Source of the DNA: Phycisphaerae bacterium
Lineage (GTDB): Bacteria > Planctomycetota > Phycisphaerae > UBA1845
Direction: 5' to 3'
Assembly (NCBI GenBank): GCA_029260195.1
Contig: JAJDDS010000545.1
Location: forward strand, 1-26,172
Length of the DNA stretch: 26,172 nucleotides
Notes under the pieces: model-generated
Databases searched by the model: none
What the model was told of the DNA's origin: nothing
Seen by the model: only the letters and a program-made list of their open reading frames with translations
Translations under genes and position numbers: made by a program
In this document: piece after piece, positions 25,159-26,172 of the stretch
Numbering within the stretch: position 1 is the stretch's first letter
Layout of the letters: the number at the start of each line of letters is the position of its first letter

Positions 25159-26172
25159 ATGATCGGCAATACGAGGCGACTCGGCGAGCAGTTAGTCGCC
25201 GACCAGGTAATCACGTCGGAGCAGTTGAACGAGGCGTTGGCCCGTCAGACTTCGACGGGTGACAAGCTGGGTGTCGCGCTGCTGGATATCGGCGCGCTCA
25301 CGTCGACGGCGCTGGTCACGGCGCTGGCCAAACGACTGGGCGTGAAGGGGTGTGTTTTGCGCCACGGTTTGATCGATCCGAAGGTGGCCAAGTGCATCCC
25401 GAAGGATGAAGCGGAGCGAATGCGCGTTCTTCCGTTGTTTCGCGTGCGTCACGAGGTGACCGTGGCGATGGTGGATCCCCAATCGCTTCCCACGATCGAC
25501 CGCATACGAAACCTGACCGGGTGCGATGTCCGCCCGGTGTTGGTGTTGGACAAGAACGTCGAGGAGTTCCAGCAGAAGTACCTCAGCAAGGAAGTGACCG
25601 TTGACGCGTTCATGGCATCGTTCGAGGAGAGCGATGTCCACATCGAAGAGATGGAAGCGGTCGACGAGATGCCGGTGACGGATCTGGATCAGATGATCGC
25701 GGGAAGCCCGGTGATCAATCTCGTGAATCTGGTGGTTCTGACGGCGATGCGCGACGGCGCGAGCGACATCCACATCGAGCCGGACCGCAAGGCGACGCAC
25801 ATTCGCTACCGGGTCGATGGGCAGTTGCGGGAGCTGTTTCGTCCGCCGCAGGGCATGCATGCGGCGATTGTGTCGCGCATCAAGGTGATCGGCCGGATGG
25901 ACATCGCGGAGAAGCGGTTGCCGCAGGAGGGGCGGGTGCATCTCGTGGCGGACGGTCGCGAGTTGGACTTGCGGGTATCGAGCATGCCGACGGTTCTGGG
26001 GGAGAAGATCGTCATCCGCATTCTAGACAAGAGCGATCTCAGTTTCGAGTTGGAGGATCTGGGACTGCTGGGTCCGGACCTGAGGGATGTGCAGAAGATG
26101 CTTGCGTGTCCTTACGGGTTGATTCTGGTCACGGGTCCGACCGGCAGCGGCAAGACAACGACGCTGTATTCG
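25159..26172 (+). CDS. PilB/GspE-type secretion or pilus assembly ATPase with MshEN domain, 3' end missing
   Basis: This is an AAA-like hexameric motor ATPase for type IV pilus extension or type II secretion, acting at the inner membrane. 338 residues are present, ending just after Walker A (GPTGSGKTT, from Gly326); about 230 more are expected. Residues 1-150 form an MshEN domain with two tandem motifs: RLG at 7-9, LV 12-13, QL 22-23, AL 26-27, Gln30; then KLG at 36-38, LL 41-42 and Gly45. Such motifs bind c-di-GMP in the family. T2SSE N-terminal signatures follow: SPVINLVNLVVLTAM, SDIHIEPD, IRYRVDGQL, IAEKRLPQEGRVHL. ATG 25159 lies 3 nt after the STAS stop. PilB versus GspE cannot be decided from this part. 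Confidence 0.93.
   Translation, partial: MIGNTRRLGEQLVADQVITSEQLNEALARQTSTGDKLGVALLDIGALTSTALVTALAKRLGVKGCVLRHGLIDPKVAKCIPKDEAERMRVLPLFRVRHEVTVAMVDPQSLPTIDRIRNLTGCDVRPVLVLDKNVEEFQQKYLSKEVTVDAFMASFEESDVHIEEMEAVDEMPVTDLDQMIAGSPVINLVNLVVLTAMRDGASDIHIEPDRKATHIRYRVDGQLRELFRPPQGMHAAIVSRIKVIGRMDIAEKRLPQEGRVHLVADGRELDLRVSSMPTVLGEKIVIRILDKSDLSFELEDLGLLGPDLRDVQKMLACPYGLILVTGPTGSGKTTTLYS

Overview
The window looks like chromosomal DNA of a high-GC planctomycete, probably related to Phycisphaerae. The main evidence is a secreted beta-propeller protein ending in a planctomycete-style dockerin, lipoprotein matrixins, a GCS2-CBS ligase, and many short GC-rich palindromic repeats between genes. No rRNA, tRNA, CRISPR array, insertion sequence or phage gene was recognised. 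The taxonomic call is an inference from gene content.

Region 1 (1-6.5 kb, all +) is a pentose phosphate cluster: tkt (5' end cut by the window), a small rpiB-like remnant, tal, gnd (short about 300-aa type), zwf and pgl. Together these give the oxidative branch from glucose-6-phosphate to ribulose-5-phosphate, plus the transaldolase and transketolase steps. The pentose isomerase step seems to survive here only as a 41-codon remnant that joins an RpiB-like N-terminus to an RpiB-like C-terminus.

Region 2 (6.5-18.2 kb) is a mixed set of envelope and secreted functions. It holds a gamma-glutamyltransferase (-), two tandem lipoprotein matrixin metalloproteases (+), a coupled pair on the minus strand (GCS2-type carboxylate-amine ligase fused to two CBS domains, then an aspartoacylase-like zinc deacylase), a secreted PQQ-like beta-propeller with dockerin (+), and a Gpi18-like GT-C glycosyltransferase (+). 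An AGXT2-like class III aminotransferase (-) follows at 18.2-19.6 kb.

Region 3 (about 19.7-26.2 kb, all +) is a tightly packed signalling operon that runs off the window: membrane PAS histidine kinase, REC-only response regulator, GAF-like/HD-GYP phosphodiesterase, a PelD-like membrane protein with a broken GGDEF motif but an intact RxxD inhibitory site, a STAS protein, and a PilB/GspE ATPase with an MshEN c-di-GMP-binding domain. Start/stop overlaps (GTGA, ATGA, GTGA) and gaps of 3 to 44 nt tie the genes together. I read it as a c-di-GMP-controlled switch for a type IV pilus or type II secretion motor, and it is the best candidate for a little-described system in this window.

Two families of short repeats run through regions 1 and 2. 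One is a REP-like palindrome (core CGCGGACT-GA-AGTCCGCG) found at five loci, with compensatory changes in the stem. One double copy lies in frame inside the deacylase gene and another copy supplies the pgl stop codon. The other is a pair of about 122-bp elements bounded by inverted repeats and sharing a 17-nt core. One starts at the tkt stop codon, and the other abuts the ggt stop codon and has a 4-bp flanking direct repeat.
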